Source: Rhodococcus globerulus NBRC 14531 (GTDB lineage Bacteria > Actinomycetota > Actinomycetes > Mycobacteriales > Mycobacteriaceae). From it: DNA of 64,000 bases. The position numbers and the translations under genes are program-made. Where the stretch lies: NCBI RefSeq assembly GCF_001894805.1, contig NZ_BCWX01000001.1:496001-560000 (forward strand), written 5' to 3'. Under the pieces are notes generated by a model. It did not search any database, was not told the origin of the DNA, and saw nothing but the letters and a program-made list of their open reading frames with translations. Below, one piece after another: positions 1-8,150 of the stretch; the first letter of the stretch is position 1; each line of letters starts with the position of its first letter.

Positions 1-156
1 TGTGGACTCACGAGGTGTAGTGCCGCTTCCGTTGTCGAGGATCGTGACCGCCCAGTTCTTCTCGGGGACAAGATGAGTCACCGACGTACAGCCGTTGGTT
101 GCGGCTCCTGCAGTGCCGGGGAAGAGGGTGAGTGCCACTGTAAGTGTCACTGCCAC
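1..156 (-). CDS. Possible secreted protein, N-terminal fragment
   Basis: A minus-strand reading frame runs off the left edge. It reads as a hydrophobic leader rich in Ala, Val, Thr and Leu, then a GTAGA-type signal peptidase site, then a mature part with a Cys about five residues on. The only in-frame starts are GTG codons at 156 and 150. With the 156 start the leader lacks the usual basic N-terminus. The frame upstream of that start, up to a TAG, contains an Arg that would suit a signal peptide but has no start codon. No clear ribosome site is visible. No family was recognised, and the start is uncertain. Confidence 0.35.
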   Translation of the reverse strand, partial: MAVTLTVALTLFPGTAGAATNGCTSVTHLVPEKNWAVTILDNGSGTTPREST

Positions 157-269
157 TGCAAGAGTCCGCGTGGCTGCAGACTAACCGGTCTGAACTTTTG
201 GCGGATGGCCAAGCGGACAATTCGGGTACTTGGTCCTCGGGGATCAGTGGTTGTGGGGAAGCTGACATG

Positions 270-340
270 GTTTGTGTGCAGTGAACATGGTGTGCGGCAC
301 GCTGGTACGGGTGCTCACTGGGCAGAAACTGTGCTCACTT
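270..340 (+). repeat. 71-bp dispersed repeat, copy A
   Basis: The layout is GTTT, six bases, AGTGAACA, 24 bases, TGCTCACT, 12 bases containing AAAC, then TGCTCACTT. It aligns without gaps to 1370-1440 (about 54 of 71 identical by hand) and, inverted, to 57831-57900. The AGTGA(A/G)CA and TGCTCACT blocks are inverted partners, so the element can fold. It lies downstream of the minus-strand gene ending at 363. Confidence 0.7.
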
Positions 341-362
341 GCAGGGTTGGCTGGGCGGCCGG

Positions 363-1271
363 CTATGGGGTGCGGCCGCGGTTGAATGCCGCACGGATAC
401 GATCCGAGACCACCTGCGGCGTCGACAAGTCCGCCCACGTCCACCGAACCACCTGCCAACCCGCATCCCGCAGACGGTCTTCGCGGAGCTTCTCCGCCCA
501 GAGCACATCCTCAGGGGTGCGGCCGACGGGAACGAAGCGGCCGTACTTGACTCGGCCGTCGAACTCCCCGACAGTGCGATGCTCGCGCCACAGGAAATCG
601 ACACGAGCATCACCGATCTGAACTTGCGGTTCGGGTATCGGAAGGCGCTCGGAGACAAAGAGCGCCAAACTCCTTGACTCGCCGACGCTTTCGATCCGGC
701 CGTCCATCGCGTCGATCGCATGGAACGCGTGGCGGTGCGACGGATGACGCGGCACCCCAGCCAGATTCGAGGTGATGTCGGCCAGAGCGAGCGGTGTTCG
801 GTGCAGCGCAGAGTTCCCCGCGACCAGGGCCGGCTCGAACGGTAGTGAACGGGCGAGGTCGACTACCGTGCGCGCAAGCGTTGTCACCCGCAGACCGTCG
901 ACGGTCGTGACTTCGTCCACGGTGAATAACGCAGAGTGCACCTGCCTGTGAGTGGACGTGCTGCCGCCACCTCGACGGTTTCGAGTCAGGTGAACCAGGC
1001 GGAGCGGAGTGTTCCATAATTCGAGGCCGTGCAGTACTGCCGCGGAGGTATGACTGACAACTGCGTCGGACGTGGCTGCCTTCGCTATCGCATGGACCTG
1101 CAGACGATGGCGCGCATGTGCGTCGAGTTCGGAGAACGGCTGCGTCGACACGTAGGCGCCGCGATGTAGGCGGGTCCAGTCGCCGTGTGAACAGCTGCGA
1201 CGGATCTCGGAGTCGGTGCCGCCGGTGGCGAGATGCTCGGGTCTGCGGACGATGTGCGGTTGTTCCCCCAT
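363..1271 (-). CDS. AbiEi-like / PD-(D/E)XK nuclease-fold protein
   Basis: Protein of about 302 residues. The N-terminal 80 residues resemble the winged-helix domain of AbiEi-type antitoxins (pattern around WTRLHRGAYV). The middle carries the TTLARTVVDLAR signature seen in this actinobacterial family. The C-terminus has a compact nuclease-fold pattern: VDFLW, then EFDGRVKYG, then WAEKLREDRLRDAGW and a Trp-rich strand, as in DUF559/Vsr-like proteins. The frame stays open upstream, but the ATG at 1271 begins the conserved part. Many actinobacteria carry several such solitary genes. The function is unproven; a role in defence or DNA processing is only an inference. The gene lies between two direct copies of a 71-bp repeat. 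Confidence 0.7.
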   Translation of the reverse strand: MGEQPHIVRRPEHLATGGTDSEIRRSCSHGDWTRLHRGAYVSTQPFSELDAHARHRLQVHAIAKAATSDAVVSHTSAAVLHGLELWNTPLRLVHLTRNRRGGGSTSTHRQVHSALFTVDEVTTVDGLRVTTLARTVVDLARSLPFEPALVAGNSALHRTPLALADITSNLAGVPRHPSHRHAFHAIDAMDGRIESVGESRSLALFVSERLPIPEPQVQIGDARVDFLWREHRTVGEFDGRVKYGRFVPVGRTPEDVLWAEKLREDRLRDAGWQVVRWTWADLSTPQVVSDRIRAAFNRGRTP

Positions 1272-1349
1272 GCCGAACAATCCTGGTGCATCGGAGCCCG
1301 TCTGGGCCGACGGGTTTCTGTGCTGTGGATAGGTCGCGCAGTGTGCATA

Positions 1350-1440
1350 GTTTGTGTGCAGTGAGCAGTGTTTGTGTGCAGTGAGCAAGGGTTCCGGCGA
1401 CCTGGAAGGGGTGCTCGCTACCCAGAAACCCTGCTCGCTT
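1350..1440 (+). repeat. 71-bp dispersed repeat, copy B, with a 20-bp tandem duplication
   Basis: Positions 1370-1440 match copy A in the same orientation and with no gap. Its first 20 bases (GTTTGTGTGCAGTGAGCA and two more) are duplicated in tandem at 1350-1369. Copies A and B therefore bracket the gene at 363-1271 as direct repeats. Confidence 0.7.
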
Positions 1441-1501
1441 ACGAGCCAGGCAAACACGAACGCCCCCGCCGTAATGGCGAGGGCGTTCGATGACGTGATT
1501 A

Positions 1502-4500
1502 CTACTTGCGGCCGGGAGCCTTTGCGCCTGCCTTGAATCCGAGCCCGCCCGGCTTTGCGGCCGGGGGAGCCTTGGGGGCCTGCGCAGCGGGAGCCTCAGC
1601 TGCTGGTGCCTCGGTGGCTGGTGCTTCGGTAGCCGGAGCTTCAGGTGCAGCTGCTTCCACTACCGGTTCGGCAGCGGGAACCGGCGCTGCAGCAGCGGGT
1701 GCTGCCTTGCGTGCACCGGGAGCCTTTGCACCCGATTTGAATCCGAGCCCACCAGCCTTGGCAACCGGCGGAGCCTTAGGAGCGGGAGTCTCGGCAGCCG
1801 GTGCTTCAGTGGCTGGTGCCTCGGCAACAGGAGCTGCCGGGGTTTCCGCAGCGGGAGCCGGAGCTGCGGCAGCTGCCTTCTTTGCACCGGGAGCCTTTGC
1901 GCCCGACTTGAATCCGAGCCCGCCGGCCTTGGCAACCGGAGCAGCCTTGGGGGCCTCGGCAGCAGAGACCGGTGCAGCCTCAGCAGCAGGTGCGGCGGGA
2001 GCCTCAGCAGCAGGTGCGGCGGGAGCCTCAGCAGCCTTTGCGCCCGGAGCCTTTGCCCCACCCTTCATCTGCAAGCCCTTGCCGGGAGCCTTGGCGCCGG
2101 ACGCCAGGCCCAGCCCCTTCGGCTTGGCGGGTGCGGCCGGAGCAGCGGCTTCGGGTGCAGCGGTTTCAGGAGCGGGTGCGGCTGCAGCCTTTGCACCCGG
2201 CGCCTTGGCAGCGCCCTTCATCTGCAGGCCCTTGCCACCGGGAGCCTTGGCTCCGCCGGCCAGGCCGAGGCCCTTGGGCTTTGCGGCGGGTGCAGCTTCG
2301 GGTGCTGCGGACTCGGGAGCTTCGGCAGCTGCCGGAGCAGCCTTCTTGGCACCGGGAGCCTTTGCCCCACCTGCCATTCCGAGTCCCTTGCCGGGTGCCT
2401 TTGCGCCGGGTGCTTTCGCGCCGGGTGCCTTGGCCAGACCCTTCATTGCGAGGCCCTTGCCGGCGGGTGCGGCCTTGGCTTCCGGCGTCGCGGCAGCTTC
2501 CTCGACCTCGGCGACACGATCCTGCTCGACAGCTTCGGCCTTGGCTTCGGCAACAACCGGGGCCTTCTCACGCGGGATCACCTTGATGTTCTCGGTGAGC
2601 TGGCTGGGTTCGAGGCGGGTGACGGAGTTCAGCATCAGCTGTGCGACGTCGACAACCTCGACGCCTTCTCCCTTGCCCTGTTCCTGGCGTGCGGTGACGC
2701 CGTCGTTGAGCATCACGCGGCAGAACGGGCAACCCGTTGCGATCTTCTTGGGGTTGGTGGACAGCGCTTCGTCGACGCGGTCGACGTTGATGCGCTTACC
2801 GATGTTCTCTTCCATCCACATGCGAGCGCCACCGGCACCACAGCACATGGAACGTTCGCCGTGACGAGGCATTTCGACGAGCTTGGCGCCGGATGCTTCC
2901 ATGAGTTCACGGGGTGCGTCGTAGACCTTGTTGTGGCGGCCGAGGAAGCACGGGTCGTGGTAGGTGATGTCTTCGCTCACCGACGCGACGGGGATCAGCT
3001 TCTTCTGGCGCACCAGACGGTTGAGCAGCTGGGTGTGGTGCACGACCTCGTAGTCGCCGCCCACCTCCGGGTACTCGTTACCGAGGGCGTTGAAGCAGTG
3101 CGCACACGTGACGACGATCTTGCGCTTCTTCTGCTCGACACCCTCGAAGACGGAGTTGAGCATTTCGATGTTCTGCAGCGCGAGCTGCTGGAAGAGGAAC
3201 TCGTTGCCGGCGCGGCGAGCGGAGTCGCCGGTGCAGGTTTCGTCGGCGCCGAGGACCATGAACTTCACACCCGCGGTCGCGAGAAGTTCCGCGACAGCCT
3301 TCGTGGTCTTCTTGGCGCGGTCTTCGTAGGCGCCGGCGCAGCCGACCCAGAACAGGTACTCGTAGTCCTCGAATGTGTCGGCGTCCTTGCCGTACACGGG
3401 GATCTCGAAGTCCATCTCGTTGATCCAGTTGAGGCGGTCCTTGGAGTTCTGGCCCCAGGGGTTGCCCTTGTTCTCGAGGTTCTTGAACAGGCCGGCGAGC
3501 TCGGACGGGAACTCCGATTCGATCAGGACCTGGTAGCGGCGCATGTCGATGATGTGGTCGACGTGTTCGATGTCGACCGGGCACTGTTCGACGCAGGCGC
3601 CGCAGTTGGTGCAGCTCCACAGGGTTTCGAGATCGATGACCGGTGCGAGTTCACCCTCGACCGTCTCGCCGACGAGTTTGCGCTCGGCTTCCTGGCGGGC
3701 GGCCTCGGGGATTGCGGCGAGGGCGGCTTCGTTGACGTTGCCGTCGGCGTCGACCAATCCGATTTCGTCGCCGCCCATGTCCTTGCGGCCACCGGCCAGC
3801 AGGTACGGGGCCTTGGCGTAGCCGTGGTCACGCAGCGACATGATGAGGAGCTTGGGAGAGAGCGGCTTTCCGGTGTTCCAGGCGGGGCACTGGGACTGGC
3901 AGCGGCCGCACTCGGTGCACGTGGTGAAGTCGAGCCAGCCCTTCCAGGAGAAGTCTTCGATCTGGCCGGCGCCGAGGGTGTCGGTGTCGGGATCGACGTT
4001 GTCCATCGTCAGGGCTTTGCCCGCGCTCATCATGGGCTTTGCCGCGCCGAGAGCAACGGTTCCGTCGTCTTCACGCTTGAAGTAGATGTTGAAGAACGCG
4101 GAGAAGCGGTGCCAGGCAACACCCCAGGTGATGTTGCGGCCGACGATGTATAGCCAGATCATGCCGGACATCAGCTTGATGAACGCAAAGATGGCCACCA
4201 TCGTGGCGCTGGCCGGGAGCAGCTTGGCCAGGTTCATCGTGAAGAAGTCGGTCCACGGATTGGAATGACCGTAAGTCGCGATCTTGCCGGCCTTCACGAA
4301 GATCATGCCGAGGCCCTCGATGAGGACAACGGTTTCGACGAAGTAGGCAGCCTTGAAATCCGAGCCGCCGAAGCGGGACAGGCGGATCGGCAGGCGCGGG
4401 TGGTTGAGCTGGCGGATGACGATCAGCGTGGTGATACCGATGACGGTGCCAAGACCCAGAATCTCGTCGACCAGGTGGTAGATGGCCCAGTTGCCGAAGA

Positions 4501-4810
4501 TCGGCCAGTGGAACTCGGGGTTGAACGTCTGGCCGTAAGCCTCGAACCAGACGATGGCGCCGAGCAGGAAGCCGACCATGACGAGCCAGTGAGCCCAGCC
4601 GACGGTACGGAACTTCGCCATGCGCGTGTGCGCGATGAACTCGATGACCATCTGCTTGAAGCGGGGGAAGAACGGACGCCAGCGGTCTGGTGCTGATTGG
4701 CCGATTTGGACGACCTTCACCATCTTGAGCGCGCCACCGATGAAGGAATACCAACACACGAGGCTCAGCAGCACACCGATGGTGCCCAACGTGATCGTCA
4801 GGGCATTCAT
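1502..4810 (-). CDS. Membrane iron-sulfur oxidoreductase, heterodisulfide-reductase-like (Rv0338c type)
   Basis: Protein of about 1102 residues. Residues 1-245 hold about five membrane segments like a NarI-type cytochrome subunit. Two ferredoxin-like clusters follow (Cys 298, 301, 304, 308 and Cys 400, 403, 406, 410). Two CCG domains come next (around residues 490-580 and 615-700, including HDPCFLGRH and CCGAGGARMW). This is the layout of the HdrD/GlpC-like reductase Rv0338c of M. tuberculosis, a membrane electron-transfer protein of unknown substrate. From about residue 752 the chain is a low-complexity Ala/Pro/Lys tail. The ATG at 4810 is preferred to the one at 4825 because AAAGG sits seven bases upstream. 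It is the first member of a synteny block that continues with iniR, iniBAC and dnaK. Confidence 0.9.
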   Translation of the reverse strand: MNALTITLGTIGVLLSLVCWYSFIGGALKMVKVVQIGQSAPDRWRPFFPRFKQMVIEFIAHTRMAKFRTVGWAHWLVMVGFLLGAIVWFEAYGQTFNPEFHWPIFGNWAIYHLVDEILGLGTVIGITTLIVIRQLNHPRLPIRLSRFGGSDFKAAYFVETVVLIEGLGMIFVKAGKIATYGHSNPWTDFFTMNLAKLLPASATMVAIFAFIKLMSGMIWLYIVGRNITWGVAWHRFSAFFNIYFKREDDGTVALGAAKPMMSAGKALTMDNVDPDTDTLGAGQIEDFSWKGWLDFTTCTECGRCQSQCPAWNTGKPLSPKLLIMSLRDHGYAKAPYLLAGGRKDMGGDEIGLVDADGNVNEAALAAIPEAARQEAERKLVGETVEGELAPVIDLETLWSCTNCGACVEQCPVDIEHVDHIIDMRRYQVLIESEFPSELAGLFKNLENKGNPWGQNSKDRLNWINEMDFEIPVYGKDADTFEDYEYLFWVGCAGAYEDRAKKTTKAVAELLATAGVKFMVLGADETCTGDSARRAGNEFLFQQLALQNIEMLNSVFEGVEQKKRKIVVTCAHCFNALGNEYPEVGGDYEVVHHTQLLNRLVRQKKLIPVASVSEDITYHDPCFLGRHNKVYDAPRELMEASGAKLVEMPRHGERSMCCGAGGARMWMEENIGKRINVDRVDEALSTNPKKIATGCPFCRVMLNDGVTARQEQGKGEGVEVVDVAQLMLNSVTRLEPSQLTENIKVIPREKAPVVAEAKAEAVEQDRVAEVEEAAATPEAKAAPAGKGLAMKGLAKAPGAKAPGAKAPGKGLGMAGGAKAPGAKKAAPAAAEAPESAAPEAAPAAKPKGLGLAGGAKAPGGKGLQMKGAAKAPGAKAAAAPAPETAAPEAAAPAAPAKPKGLGLASGAKAPGKGLQMKGGAKAPGAKAAEAPAAPAAEAPAAPAAEAAPVSAAEAPKAAPVAKAGGLGFKSGAKAPGAKKAAAAAPAPAAETPAAPVAEAPATEAPAAETPAPKAPPVAKAGGLGFKSGAKAPGARKAAPAAAAPVPAAEPVVEAAAPEAPATEAPATEAPAAEAPAAQAPKAPPAAKPGGLGFKAGAKAPGRK
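1505..2557 (-). repeat. Low-complexity coding repeat (GLGxxxGAKAPG) in the reductase tail
   Basis: About 350 codons encode alternating Ala/Pro/Glu stretches and at least six Gly-rich modules of the type GLGLAGGAKAPG or GLGFKSGAKAPG, some followed by KGLQMKG. The tail is basic at the modules and acidic between them. It is predicted disordered and cytoplasmic or cell-surface facing. Its repetitive DNA makes length changes by slippage or recombination likely. Confidence 0.8.
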
Positions 4811-5173
4811 GTCGCGGCCTTTCATTTGAGGGCGACGCGTCGGCCACCTGGTAAGAGCCCACTGATACTAACCTGCCATATGTTACCCACCAGTAGCTTG
4901 ATGTGTCGACCATGTATACCGGCGAGTAACCATGCTTGGCCTGGCGAGATCAATTATTCCGCAACGACGGGCTGGGCCGTTACGCAAACATATCTACCGT
5001 CACGTTAGGTGGTGTGCATCTCGCCCCTGTTAATCAGGCAGCCCTAACCTGCCGTCCGCGCTGTTTTTGGGGGTACCGACCGACCCGTCCGGAGCGAACG
5101 CACCTTTCGGCGCATCCAGGGCGATGAAAGGTACGTTCGCGCCGGTAGGGGCGGGGGGAAACGGCGCATTTGC
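4811..5173. other. Intergenic region with no gene seen
   Basis: This stretch upstream of the iron-sulfur reductase should hold that gene's promoter, but no convincing -35/-10 pair could be fixed. It contains TTAGG (near 5005) and CCTAACC (near 5045) half-sites that only loosely resemble an iron box. Its one clear structure is the inverted repeat at 5094-5140, listed separately. Confidence 0.5.
5094..5140. repeat. Long interrupted inverted repeat
   Basis: Left arm GCGAACGCACCTTTC (5094-5108) pairs with GAAAGGTACGTTCGC (5126-5140), with one mismatch and a 17-base loop. No T-run follows, so it is not a typical terminator. It may be one copy of a dispersed extragenic palindrome. No second copy was found in this window. 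Confidence 0.6.
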
Positions 5174-5214
5174 GACAAAAAACTGTGGCCCACCTCGACA
5201 GGAGGTGAGCCACA
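5174..5214 (-). terminator. Rho-independent terminator for the protease gene
   Basis: On the minus strand, CTGTGGCTCACCTC pairs with GAGGTGGGCCACAG and is followed directly by TTTTTTG. It lies just downstream of the stop at 5230. Confidence 0.85.
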
Positions 5215-5229
5215 GTAGGTGCGGTGCGA

Positions 5230-6540
5230 TCAGTAGTCGCGGACTTTCAAGCCGGGGTTTTCGGCGAGGATGTCCTTGATGGGCGTTCCGTACTGAATCG
5301 GCTGAGGGCTGCCGATGAGTGTCGCCGCCCGAGCGACCTCGCAGAAGGATGATGTTGCGACCGTCGACGCGCTGGTGATGCCCAGTGCGCGGGTGCCGGT
5401 CATGATCGGGCCGCCGCTGTCGCCCTGAAGGACGCAGATGTCGGTGGTGAAGAGGTTGGACATCGGCTGCTCCGAGACCACTGCATTGCGATTGACGCTG
5501 GTGACAACGCCGCAGCTGTAGCCGGTGGTCGATCCGGCCTTGCAGACCGGTGCGCCGACAACGGGATCGGCAACCCCGTCGATGTTGACGGATCGGTTGA
5601 AGGGAACCCGGACGCTGTTGTTGTCGAACCGGTACTTCGCCTGGTCGTCGATGTTGATGATCGAGTAGTCCCGCGGCCCGAACACGCTCTTGGCGAAGTA
5701 TCCCACTCGCGGTCCCGGCTGGTTGTTGACGAGCGGGAAGGCTTCAGAGGCGTACTGCGTGCCTGCGGCGATGCGGTTGGGGTCGCAGTGTCCTGCGCTG
5801 ATGTTCACGGTGCGACCGGAGGCATCGGTTCCGTTGAAACCGAAGGAACATTTGAACCCGTTGAAGCCGGAGATTCCGCCGAACGCGTCGCCGCCGAGTG
5901 CGGCGTCGCCGGTCAGGGAACCGGTGGCGGGGAGGAGGTCGACAACGATCGGCGGCACGGAGATCGGGACGGCGGCGTGGCGGACGGTTGTGTTCAGGAA
6001 GTCCGGCAGGGTCAGTCCGGCTGCCGGATCTGCGGTCAACTCGACGCCGTTTCCGACAACGTCGATGGCAATTCCCCGAACCAGATCTGCGACGGCAGGT
6101 GGCTGCGACTCGAGCCAGGTGTTGAGTGCGGACACCTCGTTCTGCAAAGCCGATTCGCTCTGTGCCACGTCATTGACCTGGAAACCGGCTTTTTCGGCGG
6201 CCGAGCGAGCTGCATCGTTGCCCTGCCCGGAGGCCAGTGCAACAACGGCCTGCCCGAGGTCGTCCAGCCAGACTCCGGCAAAACTGTCGGGGAACTGCAC
6301 CCGCGCGATGTCTGCGAACTCGGCAAGTTTCTGCGCGAGTTCCGAACGCGTCAGGTACTGATCAGGCGTCAATGCCAGATCGTGCTGAAGTGCCTCGGCG
6401 AGTTCGACGGGCAGATGTGCGGCCTGGTCGGACACGCCGGGCGTCGACGGTTCGGCACTCGCAACAGCGGCAATCGGTCCGAGGAGCAGCAGCATCGTCG
6501 ATCCGAACACTGCGGCGCGACGTGCGGTGGAGCTTCGCAT
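5230..6540 (-). CDS. Secreted trypsin-like serine protease with prodomain
   Basis: Protein of 436 residues. A Sec signal peptide (ASA cut near residue 29) is followed by a prodomain of about 180 residues, then a chymotrypsin-fold domain of the bacterial S1 alpha-lytic/streptogrisin type. The catalytic triad is visible: His251 in SAGHC, Asp291 in RDYSI and Ser375 in GDSGGP. Paired cysteines near residues 333, 343, 369 and 400 suggest disulfides. It should act outside the cell after self-removal of the prodomain. The ATG at 6540 has GGAAAGG upstream. It is a paralogue of the next gene (6691-8040), about one third of the chain being obviously alike. The substrate is unknown. Confidence 0.88.
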   Translation of the reverse strand: MRSSTARRAAVFGSTMLLLLGPIAAVASAEPSTPGVSDQAAHLPVELAEALQHDLALTPDQYLTRSELAQKLAEFADIARVQFPDSFAGVWLDDLGQAVVALASGQGNDAARSAAEKAGFQVNDVAQSESALQNEVSALNTWLESQPPAVADLVRGIAIDVVGNGVELTADPAAGLTLPDFLNTTVRHAAVPISVPPIVVDLLPATGSLTGDAALGGDAFGGISGFNGFKCSFGFNGTDASGRTVNISAGHCDPNRIAAGTQYASEAFPLVNNQPGPRVGYFAKSVFGPRDYSIINIDDQAKYRFDNNSVRVPFNRSVNIDGVADPVVGAPVCKAGSTTGYSCGVVTSVNRNAVVSEQPMSNLFTTDICVLQGDSGGPIMTGTRALGITSASTVATSSFCEVARAATLIGSPQPIQYGTPIKDILAENPGLKVRDY

Positions 6541-6590
6541 GTGGGCCTTTCCGCTTCATTGACCGCGTGCGGCCCCCCTGGGTGCACGCG

Positions 6591-6620
6591 GATACGGCCC
6601 GCCTTTCGGCGAGCCGTATC
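6591..6620 (-). terminator. GC-rich hairpin downstream of the second protease
   Basis: GATACGG (6591-6597) pairs with CCGTATC (6614-6620), with an inner GCC/GGC pairing. It lies 70-100 bases past the stop at 6691 and has no T-run, so it may terminate or only stabilise the transcript. Confidence 0.5.
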
Positions 6621-6690
6621 GCAGTCGCACACGACTATAACGGGTTCTTCCCCACGAATCCCACCCGTTACAACGAGTGAGTTCCGGTGA

Positions 6691-8040
6691 TCAGCCGATT
6701 GTGCGGACCCGGATTCCGGATCCGACGCCGCCACTGGAGGCTGCGTCAGCGGCCTGCGTGATGTTGTCGACGGGGATTCCGATGTTCGTGGTCCCGCCGG
6801 ACATGGCGAGGACAAGATTCGCTTCGGTGCAGTTGGGGGCGCCGGTGCTGTTGGAACCGCTCGTGATTCCCAATGCCAGGGTTCCGGTGACGATAGCTCC
6901 GCCGCTGTCGCCCGCAAGGGTGCATGCTGTTCCGGCAAAGCCGCGAACGGTGCGCGATTCGCCGCCGGGCCGGACAAGCTGGATTTCGACCTGATCGGCT
7001 GCGACCACGCCACACGTGAACGAGCTGGCCTGACCGGACTTGCACATCGGTGCTCCGATGACGGGGCGTGCGGTGCCCGTGATCTCGAGTGTCGTGCCAC
7101 CGGCGCCGCGCACCGATGCGCGGTCGAGTCCGGCGTCGACGCCCGCTTGGTTGAGCTTGATGACGGAGTAGTCGAGTTCTTCGCCGGCCTTGCCTACCGC
7201 GGACTGGGCGAAGTTGCCGACCTGGAGGCTGTCGTCGATGTTCTGCGGGTTGGGCAGATAGACGGGTGCAGCGGTTCCCTCGGCCTTATTACAGTGTCCC
7301 GCACTGATATTGAGCGCATTGTCGTGACTGTCGACTGCATTGAATCCGAACGAGCAGACGGAGATGTCCTCGGTCGGTGTCTCGCGGATCGGACCCGGTG
7401 ACGTGACATAGATGTCGCCGCCGAGTGCGCGAGCGTCGATCGCGCCGCCGCCATCCGGGCTGAGCCGAATTTTGGTGTTCTCGAGCATCGTGGGCAGGTT
7501 GAGTGCCTTGCCGACGGGGCTGTTGGCAACGTCGACGACAACCTGGTTGTTCAGTACGTCGATGGAGGTGGAGCTGACTGCCGTCGCGATATCGCCGGGC
7601 AGTTTCGCGATCCATCCGTTGACGTCGGCAAGGCTCTGTTCCAGACTGCCTGCGGAGACCGGTGCCACATGCGTGACGAATCCGTCGGCTGCCGCGACGC
7701 GTGCTGCATCGGCGCTGGTAACTGCCACAACCGGTTGACCGTCGAGGTTCATCCACGAGCCCGCGTAATCGCCGGGGCGCGAGGACCGGAAGCTTTCCGC
7801 GTACGCACCCAACTCCTGGGCCTTGGCGGCGCGATCGAGATATTCCTGTGGGGAAATCTTCAGATCTCGGCTGATCGCCTCGACCAGTTCGGCGGGTAGC
7901 TGATCCGCGGAGAGCTGTTCGACTGATGATTCGGATGTGGGTTCTGCCGGCTGCGCCAAAGCTGTAGCTGAGAACGATGTTGCGAGCAGAAGTGCCGAGG
8001 CGCCGACCAGAACGGTCCGGATCGCCGACGAGTTACGCAT
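6691..8040 (-). CDS. Secreted trypsin-like serine protease, paralogue
   Basis: Protein of 449 residues with a signal peptide (ALA cut near residue 29), a prodomain of about 190 residues and an S1 catalytic domain. The triad is His249 (SAGHC), Asp290 (LDYSV) and Ser379 (GDSGGA). The prodomain carries the LSADQLPAELVEAISRDL segment also found, with changes, in its neighbour (LPVELAEALQHDLAL), so the pair arose by tandem duplication. The C-terminus has an extra Gly/Ser-rich stretch. The ATG at 8040 has GAAGGG upstream. There is no terminator in the 110 bases before the upstream gene, so read-through from 8151-9224 is possible. Confidence 0.88.
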   Translation of the reverse strand: MRNSSAIRTVLVGASALLLATSFSATALAQPAEPTSESSVEQLSADQLPAELVEAISRDLKISPQEYLDRAAKAQELGAYAESFRSSRPGDYAGSWMNLDGQPVVAVTSADAARVAAADGFVTHVAPVSAGSLEQSLADVNGWIAKLPGDIATAVSSTSIDVLNNQVVVDVANSPVGKALNLPTMLENTKIRLSPDGGGAIDARALGGDIYVTSPGPIRETPTEDISVCSFGFNAVDSHDNALNISAGHCNKAEGTAAPVYLPNPQNIDDSLQVGNFAQSAVGKAGEELDYSVIKLNQAGVDAGLDRASVRGAGGTTLEITGTARPVIGAPMCKSGQASSFTCGVVAADQVEIQLVRPGGESRTVRGFAGTACTLAGDSGGAIVTGTLALGITSGSNSTGAPNCTEANLVLAMSGGTTNIGIPVDNITQAADAASSGGVGSGIRVRTIG

Positions 8041-8150
8041 GAAATCCCTTCGAGTCTTTCGGCCGTAACGCCGGAAGGTACCGCCCCACCATAGGGGAAG
8101 GCTCCGATGTGAGATCGGGCGCCTAGGTCGAGGGAAGTCGATATGTGCAG

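Noticed and set aside
1506..2864. Ala/Gly/Pro-rich plus-strand frame opposite the reductase tail
   Set aside because: It is the complement of the repeat-coding tail and resembles a repeat protein only by composition.
5000..5060. Iron-box-like TTAGG and CCTAACC words
   Set aside because: The halves are too far apart for an IdeR/DtxR site and match too few positions.
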